From Paracoccaceae bacterium (GTDB lineage Bacteria > Pseudomonadota > Alphaproteobacteria > Rhodobacterales > Rhodobacteraceae): a stretch of DNA of 64,000 bases. Below the pieces are notes generated by a model. It saw only the letters and a program-made list of their open reading frames with translations, searched no databases and was not told the origin of the DNA. The translations under genes and the position numbers were made by a program. The stretch covers positions 606,136 to 670,135 of the forward strand of contig JAWPMR010000001.1 in the NCBI GenBank assembly GCA_033344815.1, read 5' to 3'. This document shows, in pieces, positions 52,852-61,665 of the stretch; position 1 is the stretch's first letter; the number at the start of each line of letters is the position of its first letter.

Positions 52852-53289
52852 ATGACCACTAAACTGGTGATTGGCTTGGATGGGCAAGGGTCAGGTGACC
52901 GCGCCGTATCCTATGCCAGAGATCTGGCGGAGAGGATTGGAGACTGTGAGCTTTTGGTCGCTTATGTGATCGAATGGTCGCCGTATTCTTTTCAGACGGC
53001 AGAGGAAAACGCGCAAAGACACAAACGGCGTGAAGAAGAAATCTCGATGGCAAAGGAGCGGATTGTTGATCCTGCGGTGACCGGCCTCACCGAGGCGGGA
53101 ATGAAAGCGTCGGGCATCGTGCGCCACGGCGATGTCGCCCAGACACTCAACAGCATCTGCGAAAAAGAAGGTGGGCATCAGATTATCGTGTGCCGGTCAT
53201 CAGAGGGTGGTTTTGCCACACGTATTTTCGGCAGCTCGACAGCCAACCTTGTCATGAGCGCAACCGTGCCAGTCACGGTCATTGGATGA
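52852..53289 (+). CDS. Universal stress protein (UspA family)
   Basis: A cytosolic Rossmann-like protein of 145 residues. MTTKLVIGLDGQGSGDRAVS is the UspA start (usually D-S-x-x-S), and the C-terminal ATP-binding region reads IVCRSSEGGFATRIFGSSTA followed by TVPVTVIG, consistent with the G-2x-G-9x-G(S/T) ATP motif in slightly altered form. It is separated by only 14 bases from the AGCS symporter gene, so they are probably co-transcribed, perhaps stress-coupled amino-acid uptake. Confidence 0.88.
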   Translation: MTTKLVIGLDGQGSGDRAVSYARDLAERIGDCELLVAYVIEWSPYSFQTAEENAQRHKRREEEISMAKERIVDPAVTGLTEAGMKASGIVRHGDVAQTLNSICEKEGGHQIIVCRSSEGGFATRIFGSSTANLVMSATVPVTVIG

Positions 53290-53303
53290 AAGGGACAAAA
53301 ACC

Positions 53304-54854
53304 ATGAAATTGTTTAACAGAGCTTTGCTCGCCGCCATGGCGACCGGAGCCGCATTGCCTGCTTTTGCGCAGGAAGCGATGTCGCTGGATGAAAAGGTAA
53401 ACCAAACCTTTGCCCAGTTCACCGGCCCTTTTGTCAGCCTGATTTTCGCCCCCCTGCCCGGCACCAGTTTTCCCTGGATCGTGTTGTGGTTGGTTGTGGC
53501 GGCTTCTGTCTTCACCATCTACTTTTCGTTTGTGCAAGTGCGTTACTTTTCGCATTCGATCTCGCTTGTGAAGGGCGACTATTCTGACCCGGATGATGCC
53601 GGTGAAGTTAGTCACTTTCAGGCGCTTGCAACGGCGTTGTCCGGGACCGTTGGTCTGGGTAACATTGCCGGGGTCGCCGTCGCTGTCGGCATTGGCGGTC
53701 CAGGCGCCACTTTCTGGATGATCCTCGCGGGTCTTCTTGGAATGGCTTCCAAGTTCACAGAATGTACGCTGGGCGTGAAATATCGCAACGAATACCCGGA
53801 TGGGACCGTTTCCGGTGGCCCGATGTATTACATCTCCAAGGGCTTTAAGGAACGCGGACTGCCGGGCGGTGGTGCATTGGCGATCCTGTTCTCTGTGTTC
53901 TGTATTCTGGGTGCGCTCGGGGGCGGTAACATGTTCCAGGCCAATCAGGCACATGCGCAGATCTCCGGTATTGTCGGTGACTATCCCGGTTGGATCACAG
54001 GCATCATTTTTGCCGGCGTCGTTTTTGCGGTGATCGTGGGTGGTATCAAATCCATTGCGAACGTCACAGAAAAGGTTGTTCCCTTCATGGGCATCCTCTA
54101 TGTCGGCGCCGCGCTGGTCATCTTGCTGGTCAACTATGACCAGATTGGCTGGGCTTTTGGTCAGATCTTCGCAGGCGCTTTCACGGGTCTCGGAGTTGCG
54201 GGCGGATTTGTCGGCGCGTTGATCCAAGGCTTCAAACGGGCGGCGTTCTCGAACGAAGCCGGTGTTGGTTCCGCGGCCATTGCGCACTCTGCGGTGAAAA
54301 CCAAAGAGCCGATCACAGAAGGTTTTGTGTCTCTGCTTGAGCCGCTCATCGATACAGTTGTGATTTGTACAATGACGGCTTTGGTCATCACCATCTCCGG
54401 TCAGTTGATCATCGACGAGGCAACAGGTCTTTATGCGCTGAACGAAGCGGGTTCCGCGATTGCCACGGTTGGCGACACCAGCGGTGTGGCTCTGACCTCT
54501 GCGGCATTTGCCTCTGGCATCAGTTGGTTCCCGTATGTACTGGCGATCGCGGTTGTGCTCTTTGCCTTCTCCACGATGATTTCGTGGTCATACTACGGGC
54601 TCAAAGCGTGGACCTATCTCTTTGGCGAAGGGAAAGCTTCTGAGCTGACATTCAAGGTCATTTTCTGCATCTTTATCGTGATCGGTGCGGCGGCAAGCCT
54701 TGGTCCTGTCATTGACTTCTCGGATGCGGCGATCTTTGCCATGGCTGTTGTGAATATCACGGCACTTTACTTCCTGATGTCGATTGTGCGGGAAGAACTG
54801 GCGTCCTATTCCGCACGCCTCAAATCTGGCGAAATCAAGAAGTTCGCTCACTAA
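53304..54854 (+). CDS. Sodium:alanine/glycine symporter (AGCS family)
   Basis: An inner-membrane symporter of 516 residues. The start at 53304 gives MKLFNRALLAAMATGAALPA, a signal-like leader unusual but seen in proteobacterial AGCS proteins. Core features are ALSGTVGLGNIAGVAVAVGI, GPGATFWMILAGLLGMASKF, VSGGPMYYI, NVTEKVVPFMGILYV and FSNEAGVGSAAIAHSA. It brings in alanine, glycine or similar amino acids with sodium. It follows usp after 14 bases and ends 8 bases before a hairpin. Confidence 0.92.
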   Translation: MKLFNRALLAAMATGAALPAFAQEAMSLDEKVNQTFAQFTGPFVSLIFAPLPGTSFPWIVLWLVVAASVFTIYFSFVQVRYFSHSISLVKGDYSDPDDAGEVSHFQALATALSGTVGLGNIAGVAVAVGIGGPGATFWMILAGLLGMASKFTECTLGVKYRNEYPDGTVSGGPMYYISKGFKERGLPGGGALAILFSVFCILGALGGGNMFQANQAHAQISGIVGDYPGWITGIIFAGVVFAVIVGGIKSIANVTEKVVPFMGILYVGAALVILLVNYDQIGWAFGQIFAGAFTGLGVAGGFVGALIQGFKRAAFSNEAGVGSAAIAHSAVKTKEPITEGFVSLLEPLIDTVVICTMTALVITISGQLIIDEATGLYALNEAGSAIATVGDTSGVALTSAAFASGISWFPYVLAIAVVLFAFSTMISWSYYGLKAWTYLFGEGKASELTFKVIFCIFIVIGAAASLGPVIDFSDAAIFAMAVVNITALYFLMSIVREELASYSARLKSGEIKKFAH

Positions 54855-54862
54855 ATCACAAT

Positions 54863-54889
54863 CCCAAGGCGGCACTACGTCGCCTTGGG
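54863..54889 (+). terminator. Hairpin after the AGCS symporter gene
   Basis: CCCAAGGCG (54863-54871) pairs perfectly with CGCCTTGGG (54881-54889) around a 9-base loop, 8 bases after the stop codon. There is no T-run after it, so termination strength is uncertain. The next gene is convergent, so the stem may serve both transcripts. Confidence 0.55.
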
Positions 54890-54987
54890 ACCCTCATACC
54901 AACCGTGACTTCTGCTCAGTTTGGTGTTCATATTTTCGATGCGCTGAATGGCCTCTGCAGATCAAACTTTTGCAGCGTCGCAGAAGC

Positions 54988-57900
54988 TTACTTGGCGTAG
55001 CCGGCAACCACCTGCAAAAGCTTGAAAGAAGTTGCGGCATCATGCTCGACGACTGCCAGAAACTCTTCCGCACCCAGTCGAAGCGCTTCCAGATCAGTCT
55101 GGGCGCGCATGCTCAAAGCACGCGGGACATTTCTGATAAGACCCAACTCTCCAACCAGGCTCCCTGGTCCAACTGTGGAGACATGGGTCTCCTCCGCCTC
55201 TGATTTAGGTTTGTACAACTCAGCTGATCCCGCAAGGATCACATATGCCCCATCGCTGGGCGCATCGTTCTGGTTGAAGATCACATCCCCTGCTGACGCC
55301 TCAAACCATTTCGCGCCAAAGGCCAGCAATCGCAATTGTTTACGACTCAGCCCGGAGAAAAGGGGTGTTCCCTCCAACGCTCGCCGTTTTCGCAATAGAT
55401 CAGCCTGCGCTGCGCCGTCCTGCACGCCATTTTCTGCTGTCTGCGCCGTGATCATCCGACCTTGACGGATTTCAAGAAAGACGTCGAAGTCCTCGGAATC
55501 CTCAAATTGATCGGCAAGATGAATAATTGTGGTATCAGGCAACAGGTCGCGCAGCTTACGATAAACGTCACGCTTGGCCTCGGGATCAAGGCCACTGAAC
55601 ATCTGATCAAGGATCAAAATATCGGGGCGCTTGATCGCAGCCCGGCTTAATGCGAGCGGTTCGGTCAAAATGGCTGGCAAGCTTTGGCCGGATAACGACA
55701 AAGGCAGATCATACATCAAATCAAAAACGGCTGGTTTGAAACCTTCTTCTTCGAGAATGTCTGATACGATCTTGCGCAGATCATCCGCACGCGCGCCGGC
55801 ACCTTCCGAGATCTTGCCATACAATGCGTTCTCGAGGACCGATAGTCCGGGAATTATCCGGTCAGCGCCCAATGGGACGTAGAGAGCACTTAATTGATCC
55901 TGAATCTTTGCAGTATTTGAACGGCGCGCCTCCAAGATGCGTTGCTGCATGTCCTCACTGAACGCCGGGCCAATTTGCTCGGCTGAAATCAAGGCCGGGA
56001 TGGTCAGGAGCATGTTTCTGTCTGCATCGCCAAGTACGGTTTTGGAGGCGGAGTCGCGGGCGCGCAATACCTGGACAGAACGTTCATATAAATCTGGATC
56101 CAATCCCAGTTTTCGAAACAATGGATGCCCGGTACCATCCGCGCCAAAGGTCTGCGATAACAGATCAATGACGTCTTGGGAAACCTGCAACAGGCTTTCT
56201 TCCAAACCACATGTGCGAAAATAGTCAAACAGATCAGTATGTGCCGCAAGTTCCCTTTGCGTCATGCTCTGTCGCATCATGGCAAAAAAAAGGTTGCTGG
56301 TAACAGGAAGGGCCGGATTGTAGCGTTCAGGATCAAATCTGAAGACATGACGGTCCAGGCCCGCCGCAACAACAGCTGACCAGATTTTGGGGCGTAGTGC
56401 GATCAACCCGGCATGCAGCCTTGAACCCGTGTCGGCATCCATTTTCTGGTCCAAGGCACGTCGGTAAAGGTCCCCGCCCTGCCCGATGCTATCCAACAGC
56501 GAAACGCCCCAATCTCGTAACGCCTGATCATCCTTCAGGCCGGCAAGAGCCGGATCCAGCCATTTGGCATCGGGGGAATCGACGCTGTTGCCCGCGGCAT
56601 GTGCTTCCTGACTTCTTCGCAATTCGTCCTTGGAATTTTCGCCGGTGGGGCGCTGTTTCAAGGGCATCATGACATTGTCGCCAAAGCTGCCCCTGAACAG
56701 CCCGGGGCGCTGGTTTGCCAGACCGATGCGGGCAGCGATGACCGATTGATGCAGGGATGCTAGGTTTCGATCACCAAGCGTCACCTTGCCTGACACCGGC
56801 AAGACCTCCCGGGTCAGAACTTCTGTCAAAGCGCGCCGATCCTCTTCACTTGGGGCAAGGACAGCCACCAAGTTACCTGGCTCGAACCGCGCCGTTATGC
56901 CATCCAGAACCGGGTTTCCATCTGCATCTTCCAATTTGATTTCATCCAGAATGATGGACTCGTTCAATCGCGGGATCACATCGGGTACATCGGTCATCAA
57001 ATCCGCATCAATGATGCCCGACGGGGCGAATTTTTCGGTAACTGTTTCCCAACGCAGTGCCATATCCTGCGCTTGATTGTAAAAGGTCAGCAACTCTTTC
57101 CAAGGTGAGGTCAAGTCTTTGTAGGCAGCCAATGCCGCAACCAATGCGCCAAGCGAAACAGCCCCCTGTATGACCAGATATCCGCCAACAGAGAAAAAGA
57201 AGAATGGTGTAAGCTGAGCGATGAAGTTGTTGATGAACTTCATGAAAAATTTCTTTTGGTAGATTTGCAGGCGGATGTTGAAGACACGCCCCAGACGATC
57301 GCTCATCACTGCAAGCCGATGGCGCCAACCACCATGAATGCGCAAATCCGCGGCACCAGCAGCGCTCTCACCGATCAATGCCGCAAGCTGGCGCACCTCC
57401 TTGATACGCTCTTTGTTTATCAAATTGATTTGACGCTGCAGCATCGGGATTAACCAGGCCTGCAGGGGGATCAAAGCAACCGCTGCGAGCCCAAACCAGA
57501 CGCTCTGCAAGAACAAGAACAACAGAATGGTGATCATCTGGCCCGCCTGCAAAACCGGCTGGGTCAGCGCGTCCCCCATCATGCCACCCATGGGTTCGGT
57601 TTCTGCGGTTATCATCGTGACCATCTCGCCTTGAGAGGTACGTCGGAAATAGGATTGCGGAAATCGAAGCATCCGCGAAATCAAACCGTACCTCAGGCGC
57701 CGCAACATCCGCTCCGACAAAACGCCTTTCATGGTGTTGATTCGCATTTTTAGCAGTCCGTGCATCAGCACACAAAGCAGAAACACGGCGCACAAAAGCA
57801 TCAGAAATCCGACTTGGGTGAATTCCAGTCCCAACACATCAATGCGTGCGGATTGGGAGCCAATCGCGTCATTGATAATGCGTTTGGGCAGTTCCAGCGT

Positions 57901-58014
57901 CAGATACAGGAAAGGAAACAAAGTGCTGGTGAAGAGCAACAAGATCAGCTGGTCGCGCTTTGAGTACTTCCAAATAAATTGAAAGAGAGTCTTTTCGATG
58001 GTCCGCACCCCCAT
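54988..58014 (-). CDS. ABC-exporter-like protein with degenerate NBD, large insert and C-terminal cNMP-binding domain
   Basis: 1008 residues from the ATG at 58014 (GGGAAA upstream). Residues 1-320 form an ABC exporter transmembrane domain with about six helices. The nucleotide-binding domain starts near 355, but the Walker A site reads VAVLAPSEEDRRALTEVL (383-400) with no Gly-Lys-Ser/Thr. The Q-loop (ANQRPGLFRGSFGDN, 433-447) is recognisable. About 320 extra residues separate it from a signature-like SLSGQS (773-778); Walker B is ILILDQMFSGLD with Gln804 where Glu is usual. Residues 883-985 are a cyclic-nucleotide-binding domain with GELGLIRNVPRALSM. It is probably an atypical or non-hydrolysing member; partner and cargo unknown. 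Confidence 0.85.
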   Translation of the reverse strand: MGVRTIEKTLFQFIWKYSKRDQLILLLFTSTLFPFLYLTLELPKRIINDAIGSQSARIDVLGLEFTQVGFLMLLCAVFLLCVLMHGLLKMRINTMKGVLSERMLRRLRYGLISRMLRFPQSYFRRTSQGEMVTMITAETEPMGGMMGDALTQPVLQAGQMITILLFLFLQSVWFGLAAVALIPLQAWLIPMLQRQINLINKERIKEVRQLAALIGESAAGAADLRIHGGWRHRLAVMSDRLGRVFNIRLQIYQKKFFMKFINNFIAQLTPFFFFSVGGYLVIQGAVSLGALVAALAAYKDLTSPWKELLTFYNQAQDMALRWETVTEKFAPSGIIDADLMTDVPDVIPRLNESIILDEIKLEDADGNPVLDGITARFEPGNLVAVLAPSEEDRRALTEVLTREVLPVSGKVTLGDRNLASLHQSVIAARIGLANQRPGLFRGSFGDNVMMPLKQRPTGENSKDELRRSQEAHAAGNSVDSPDAKWLDPALAGLKDDQALRDWGVSLLDSIGQGGDLYRRALDQKMDADTGSRLHAGLIALRPKIWSAVVAAGLDRHVFRFDPERYNPALPVTSNLFFAMMRQSMTQRELAAHTDLFDYFRTCGLEESLLQVSQDVIDLLSQTFGADGTGHPLFRKLGLDPDLYERSVQVLRARDSASKTVLGDADRNMLLTIPALISAEQIGPAFSEDMQQRILEARRSNTAKIQDQLSALYVPLGADRIIPGLSVLENALYGKISEGAGARADDLRKIVSDILEEEGFKPAVFDLMYDLPLSLSGQSLPAILTEPLALSRAAIKRPDILILDQMFSGLDPEAKRDVYRKLRDLLPDTTIIHLADQFEDSEDFDVFLEIRQGRMITAQTAENGVQDGAAQADLLRKRRALEGTPLFSGLSRKQLRLLAFGAKWFEASAGDVIFNQNDAPSDGAYVILAGSAELYKPKSEAEETHVSTVGPGSLVGELGLIRNVPRALSMRAQTDLEALRLGAEEFLAVVEHDAATSFKLLQVVAGYAK

Positions 58015-58319
58015 GCATTTCCCGGGCCATAAGCATCTACGCACCTGGACCTGACACAGCATAGCGCAACAATTAAATTAAGCGAAATCCGAATGTTACT
58101 TCTACCATGGCGCGAATTTCCGACATTCTCTTGGCCGCATCATCCAAACGGTACGGGGAGGCTAATTGCCATGTTTGCGCGTGCCAGGTTTGAACAAACC
58201 CAAGCCAAACCGGGTCTAAATCGACTGTTTGATTTGTCGACATTAAGTCGAGATCTCGCCCGATCTTTGCCGCAGTCGTCTGTCACAACAAAGCATGCAA
58301 TTCAGGTGAGGATTATAAA

Positions 58320-58517
58320 ATGTCGGATAGTCGGCGAACGGAAAATGAAGGTCGCGCGCAGTTGTTTGAATTGCTGCGGCAAAGACATCAAGCTGATATG
58401 ACAACTGAACGTATGCGCAATATCCAAACCCATGACGTCACTTCAGATGCCTTGGCGGTTTTGCAACGTGCCGCTCTGACGTCGTTGCAGGCGGATCATC
58501 AGACCCACCTGCAATAG
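58320..58517 (+). CDS. Small hypothetical protein (65 aa)
   Basis: An ATG at 58320 preceded by AGGTGAGG at good spacing opens 65 residues: MSDSRRTENEGRAQLFELLR, then MTTERMRNIQTHDVTSDALA. The sequence is hydrophilic, apparently helical, with no known motif. It is convergent with the Cache-like gene, 5 bases from its stop. The ribosome site argues that it is real; nothing else does. Confidence 0.5.
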   Translation: MSDSRRTENEGRAQLFELLRQRHQADMTTERMRNIQTHDVTSDALAVLQRAALTSLQADHQTHLQ

Positions 58518-58521
58518 TGTT

Positions 58522-59094
58522 TTAAAAGAAAGCTTCCGCGTTCAAGCCGATGGTCATCGCGCCGACAACTTCGCCTGTTGCGGGGTCTGTCAAAGCGATG
58601 GAAACCTGGCCCTGGTAAGCCTGCGTGCTTTCGTCAAGTTCGATTTCATCCACGAAAATGGACCCTGCACCAGCACCGTAAGTCTTGGCGTGCTTGTCTT
58701 CATCGCCCTGCCAGTAATCCGAGGTAATGTCGCTGGCAGCAACATTCAGCCCAACGGCGTCCATGACGAAGATTTCGGTGATACGGCCACCGGATGCAGC
58801 AACCTGCTCGCTGAGGAATGCCGACAGCGGCTGGCCCATGACAGCGCTGATCAAAGGCTGGTTCGCCGCACCGACTTCAGCACGCCACTGAGTGTCCCAC
58901 TCTTCAATTTGAGCGGCACTGACGCCAGAAGTTTTTGCGTTTTTAGCATTGATCGCGTCGATCACCTGCGCATCCTGCGCCCATGACATGATGTCGGATT
59001 CGACGAAGGCTTTCATAGCCGGGGGAGCATCGACGGCGTGAACAATACTTGCCGCGACCAGCAGGGGCGCGGACATAAGAAGCGTGCGGAACAT
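58522..59094 (-). CDS. Secreted Cache/PDC-like sensor-domain protein
   Basis: 190 residues with a Sec signal (MFRTLLMSAPLLVAASIVHA). The body has EEWDTQWRAEVGAANQPLIS, then ITEIFVMDAVGLNVAASDIT, SDYWQGDEDKHAKTYG, and ends SIALTDPATGEVVGAMTIGL. FVMDAxGxNVAxSxxTSDYWQGD is typical of single Cache/PDC ligand-binding domains that usually sit in chemoreceptors or sensor kinases, but no kinase or membrane anchor follows. The ATG at 59094 has AGGACT upstream. It is a stand-alone periplasmic sensor-like protein; partner unknown. Confidence 0.75.
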   Translation of the reverse strand: MFRTLLMSAPLLVAASIVHAVDAPPAMKAFVESDIMSWAQDAQVIDAINAKNAKTSGVSAAQIEEWDTQWRAEVGAANQPLISAVMGQPLSAFLSEQVAASGGRITEIFVMDAVGLNVAASDITSDYWQGDEDKHAKTYGAGAGSIFVDEIELDESTQAYQGQVSIALTDPATGEVVGAMTIGLNAEAFF

Positions 59095-59185
59095 ATCCAG
59101 AGTCCTTTTGTTGAAATTGGTGCGCCCGAACGGCGTTACCACTGGCGGCAAAGTAGGCACGATAGTTTTAATGACAGGTAAAAGG

Positions 59186-59908
59186 TTACACAGGCCCACG
59201 GAAACCTGTCGCCACCACAAACTTCTCTGAACTGTCAGATCGAGAGGCAGGCGGCTTGATGTTCGCGACCTTTGTGAAGCGCTGTTTCAACAGCTTTTGC
59301 AATTCCCCTTCCGCACCGCCTGCAAGGACCTTGGCAACAAATGTGCCGCCTTCTTCCAGCACATCAAACGCAAAATATGCGGCGGCTTCACAGAGGGCGA
59401 TGATCCGCAGGTGATCGGTTTGTTTGTGACCTGAACTGCTAGCAGCCATGTCAGACATGACCACGTCCGCCTTGCCATCCAGCAAACCCTTCACTTTGAG
59501 ATCTGCGTCATCCTCCATGAAGTCGAGCACGTGTAACGCGCAGCCCGCAATGGGTTCCATTTCCTGCAAGTCTATCCCCAGGATTGTCCCGACTGCCTTC
59601 CCCGAGCGCTCATTCAAAGCATTGACGCGTTTGACGGCGACCTGACACCATCCCCCCGGAGCCGCCCCAAGATCCACGACACGCGCGCCCGGCACCAGAA
59701 AGCGGTATTTGTCGTCCAGTTCCATGATCTTGAAGGCCGCCCGACCGCGGTATCCTTCAGCTTTCGCACGCTTGACATAGGGATCGTTCAATTGCCGTTG
59801 CAACCACCGCGTGGAGCTGAGCTTGCGCCCCCGGGCCGACTTGACCTTCACCTTCAATTCGCGTTGGCCGCGCCCTGATGTGTTTTTGCCCGTGGGGGTC
59901 TTTCCCAT
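59186..59908 (-). CDS. rlmE: 23S rRNA (uridine-2'-O)-methyltransferase RlmE
   Basis: A cytosolic SAM-dependent methyltransferase of 240 residues that modifies U2552 of 23S rRNA. It has the SAM motif [28 protein letters not shown] with the catalytic Asp, and [14 protein letters not shown] with the catalytic Lys; the family's substrate Lys lies in the N-terminal region [13 protein letters not shown] basic N-terminal tail ([20 protein letters not shown]) is an alphaproteobacterial extension. Its start overlaps the ppx stop by ATGA. Confidence 0.93.
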   Translation of the reverse strand: MGKTPTGKNTSGRGQRELKVKVKSARGRKLSSTRWLQRQLNDPYVKRAKAEGYRGRAAFKIMELDDKYRFLVPGARVVDLGAAPGGWCQVAVKRVNALNERSGKAVGTILGIDLQEMEPIAGCALHVLDFMEDDADLKVKGLLDGKADVVMSDMAASSSGHKQTDHLRIIALCEAAAYFAFDVLEEGGTFVAKVLAGGAEGELQKLLKQRFTKVANIKPPASRSDSSEKFVVATGFRGPV

Positions 59909-61023
59909 CAGAACTCTCCGTCTTCCAACACGCCATCCGCGCTCATCTGGGCATATAACAGGCCTTCGCGCAAACCGCGATCCGCTACGGACAATCGATC
60001 CGTGGGCCAGCACCGCATCAATGTCTGCAAAATGGCGACCCCTGACATAATCAACGCCTGTCGATCCTGACCGATCCGCGGGTCTGCCCGCCGCCCGGCC
60101 GGTCCAAGCGCCAGATAAGACCTGATGACACGGTCGATCTCTTCGCTGGTCATATGCAACCCGTCCACTTTCGTGCGGTCATAGCGTTTGAGACCTAAAT
60201 GGCTCGCAGCCACCGTCGTCACGGTGCCCGATGTACCGACAATTTGGAATTTCTCATGCGGCTGTGTGTCGTGATACGGGGCAAATCCCCCAAGGTTTTC
60301 CTCAAAGAACCAACTCATCAGTGCGAAACGCGCGGCATCGTCTTCGACATCGTTGAATTGTTCGCGCAGTGTCGCAACGCCCAACGGAACTGAAATCCAA
60401 TCCACGACCCGCGCCGCCGGGACATCGGGAAGGGCTTGCTGAAACCCGCTGTTCAGCCGCATGATGGCTTTGGGTCTTTCGCGCGCGGGCACATCCTTCA
60501 GATCGATCCAAACCAATTCCGTGGAACCGCCGCCAATATCCACAACCAGAAGGTTTTCAGTGGATTTCCCAACCAGTGGCGCGCAGGAAACCACCGCCAG
60601 TTGCGCCTCTTCCTGTGGCTTGATGATATCCAGCCGCAGACCGGTTTCACGCTGCACACGCTTTATGAACTCTTCTGCGTTCAAGGCCCGTCGGCAGGCT
60701 TCTGTGGCCACAAGACGCATGCGGCGCACTTTGTTACGTCGCAGCTTTTGCTGGCAAATGCGCAATGCTTGTATGGTGCGCGTCATGGATCCGCGCGACA
60801 AACGCCCGGTCCTCTCAAGCCCCGCGCCCAATTGCACGGTTTTCGAGAAACTATCGACCACATGAAAACCTGTGCCCTTGGGTTGGGCGATTAACATGCG
60901 GCAGCTATTCGTGCCCAGATCAAGTGCAGCATAAAGCTCACCGGATCGGGGTTGAACGGGCGCGGGGCTCAGAGCCTGCTGCTTTTCGAGCGCGCCCGCA
61001 CCTCTGGGACGCTTTGGCGCCAT
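59908..61023 (-). CDS. ppx: Ppx/GppA-family exopolyphosphatase
   Basis: An ASKHA-fold phosphatase of 371 residues. [16 protein letters not shown] (first phosphate loop), [32 protein letters not shown] (second loop) and [13 protein letters not shown] are the family's conserved blocks. It hydrolyses polyphosphate or pppGpp in the cytosol. It lacks the long C-terminal HD-like domain of some homologues. It forms a two-gene unit with rlmE, a common alphaproteobacterial arrangement. Confidence 0.9.
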   Translation of the reverse strand: MAPKRPRGAGALEKQQALSPAPVQPRSGELYAALDLGTNSCRMLIAQPKGTGFHVVDSFSKTVQLGAGLERTGRLSRGSMTRTIQALRICQQKLRRNKVRRMRLVATEACRRALNAEEFIKRVQRETGLRLDIIKPQEEAQLAVVSCAPLVGKSTENLLVVDIGGGSTELVWIDLKDVPARERPKAIMRLNSGFQQALPDVPAARVVDWISVPLGVATLREQFNDVEDDAARFALMSWFFEENLGGFAPYHDTQPHEKFQIVGTSGTVTTVAASHLGLKRYDRTKVDGLHMTSEEIDRVIRSYLALGPAGRRADPRIGQDRQALIMSGVAILQTLMRCWPTDRLSVADRGLREGLLYAQMSADGVLEDGEF

Positions 61024-61321
61024 CTTGTGCGCCTTTCATTACGAGTTGGAATTAAACTAGTCTCTGGCAGGGCTTGGCGCAAGCGGCAGCATCAAATCAC
61101 ATCTTCTATTTGTGTGCTGAAAAAACACGGGCAGCGCGTTACGCCTTGTCAGACAAGGCACGCGGCATTTCGCGAGTACCCCAACTGATGTTTCTTGAGG
61201 TTCATCTTGGATTAGGTTGCGTGCTTTGCGTCGCGGAAAGATGTTGTTTTGTCGAAAACCGGCCTCGAAATCAGATTTGATGTCGTTAGACAGTTTGGAA
61301 CGGATCAAAGGGAATCAGTTC

Positions 61322-61618
61322 ATGCCAGACGTCACGATTGTATATTGGCGCGATATTCCGGCGCAGGTCATTGTTGGCAAGGGCCGCCGGGGCTCCAAAC
61401 GCCCCCTGCCCGAACGGTTTGAGCAGGCGATTGATCGCGCAGCCATGAAGGTTGGCGCGGAGGACACGGATGCTTATCTTGCAGAGTGGCGCAAGGCAGC
61501 CCCTTTTTCCGTAGAAGGCGATGCTGAAGCTGTCGCAGATGCGCAAGCCGCGCGACTGGATGCAGAATATGACCGCGAGCGCATCAAGGCGCTGATCAAC
61601 AACGATGGCTGGGCCTGA
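61322..61618 (+). CDS. 'Virulence factor' family small protein of the one-carbon cluster
   Basis: A 98-residue protein starting MPDVTIVYWRDIPAQVIVGK, with GRRGSKRPLPERFEQAIDRA and AEWRKAAPFSVEGDAEAVAD. I recognise this as the small 'virulence factor' domain protein commonly encoded just upstream of the MetF-like gene in Rhodobacteraceae. The ATG at 61322 has AAAGGGA upstream. No signal peptide or catalytic motif is visible. The function is unknown; the fixed position points to one-carbon metabolism. Confidence 0.75.
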   Translation: MPDVTIVYWRDIPAQVIVGKGRRGSKRPLPERFEQAIDRAAMKVGAEDTDAYLAEWRKAAPFSVEGDAEAVADAQAARLDAEYDRERIKALINNDGWA

Positions 61619-61665
61619 CCCTGACCAGACTATTCGACACCCTTTTATCCCGAAAGGACCACCTG

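Noticed and set aside
53178-54287. Long minus-strand open frame (369 codons) opposite the AGCS symporter
   Set aside because: It lies fully inside usp/AGCS, has Asp/Arg/His-rich sequence with no family resemblance, and the plus strand encodes clear AGCS motifs.
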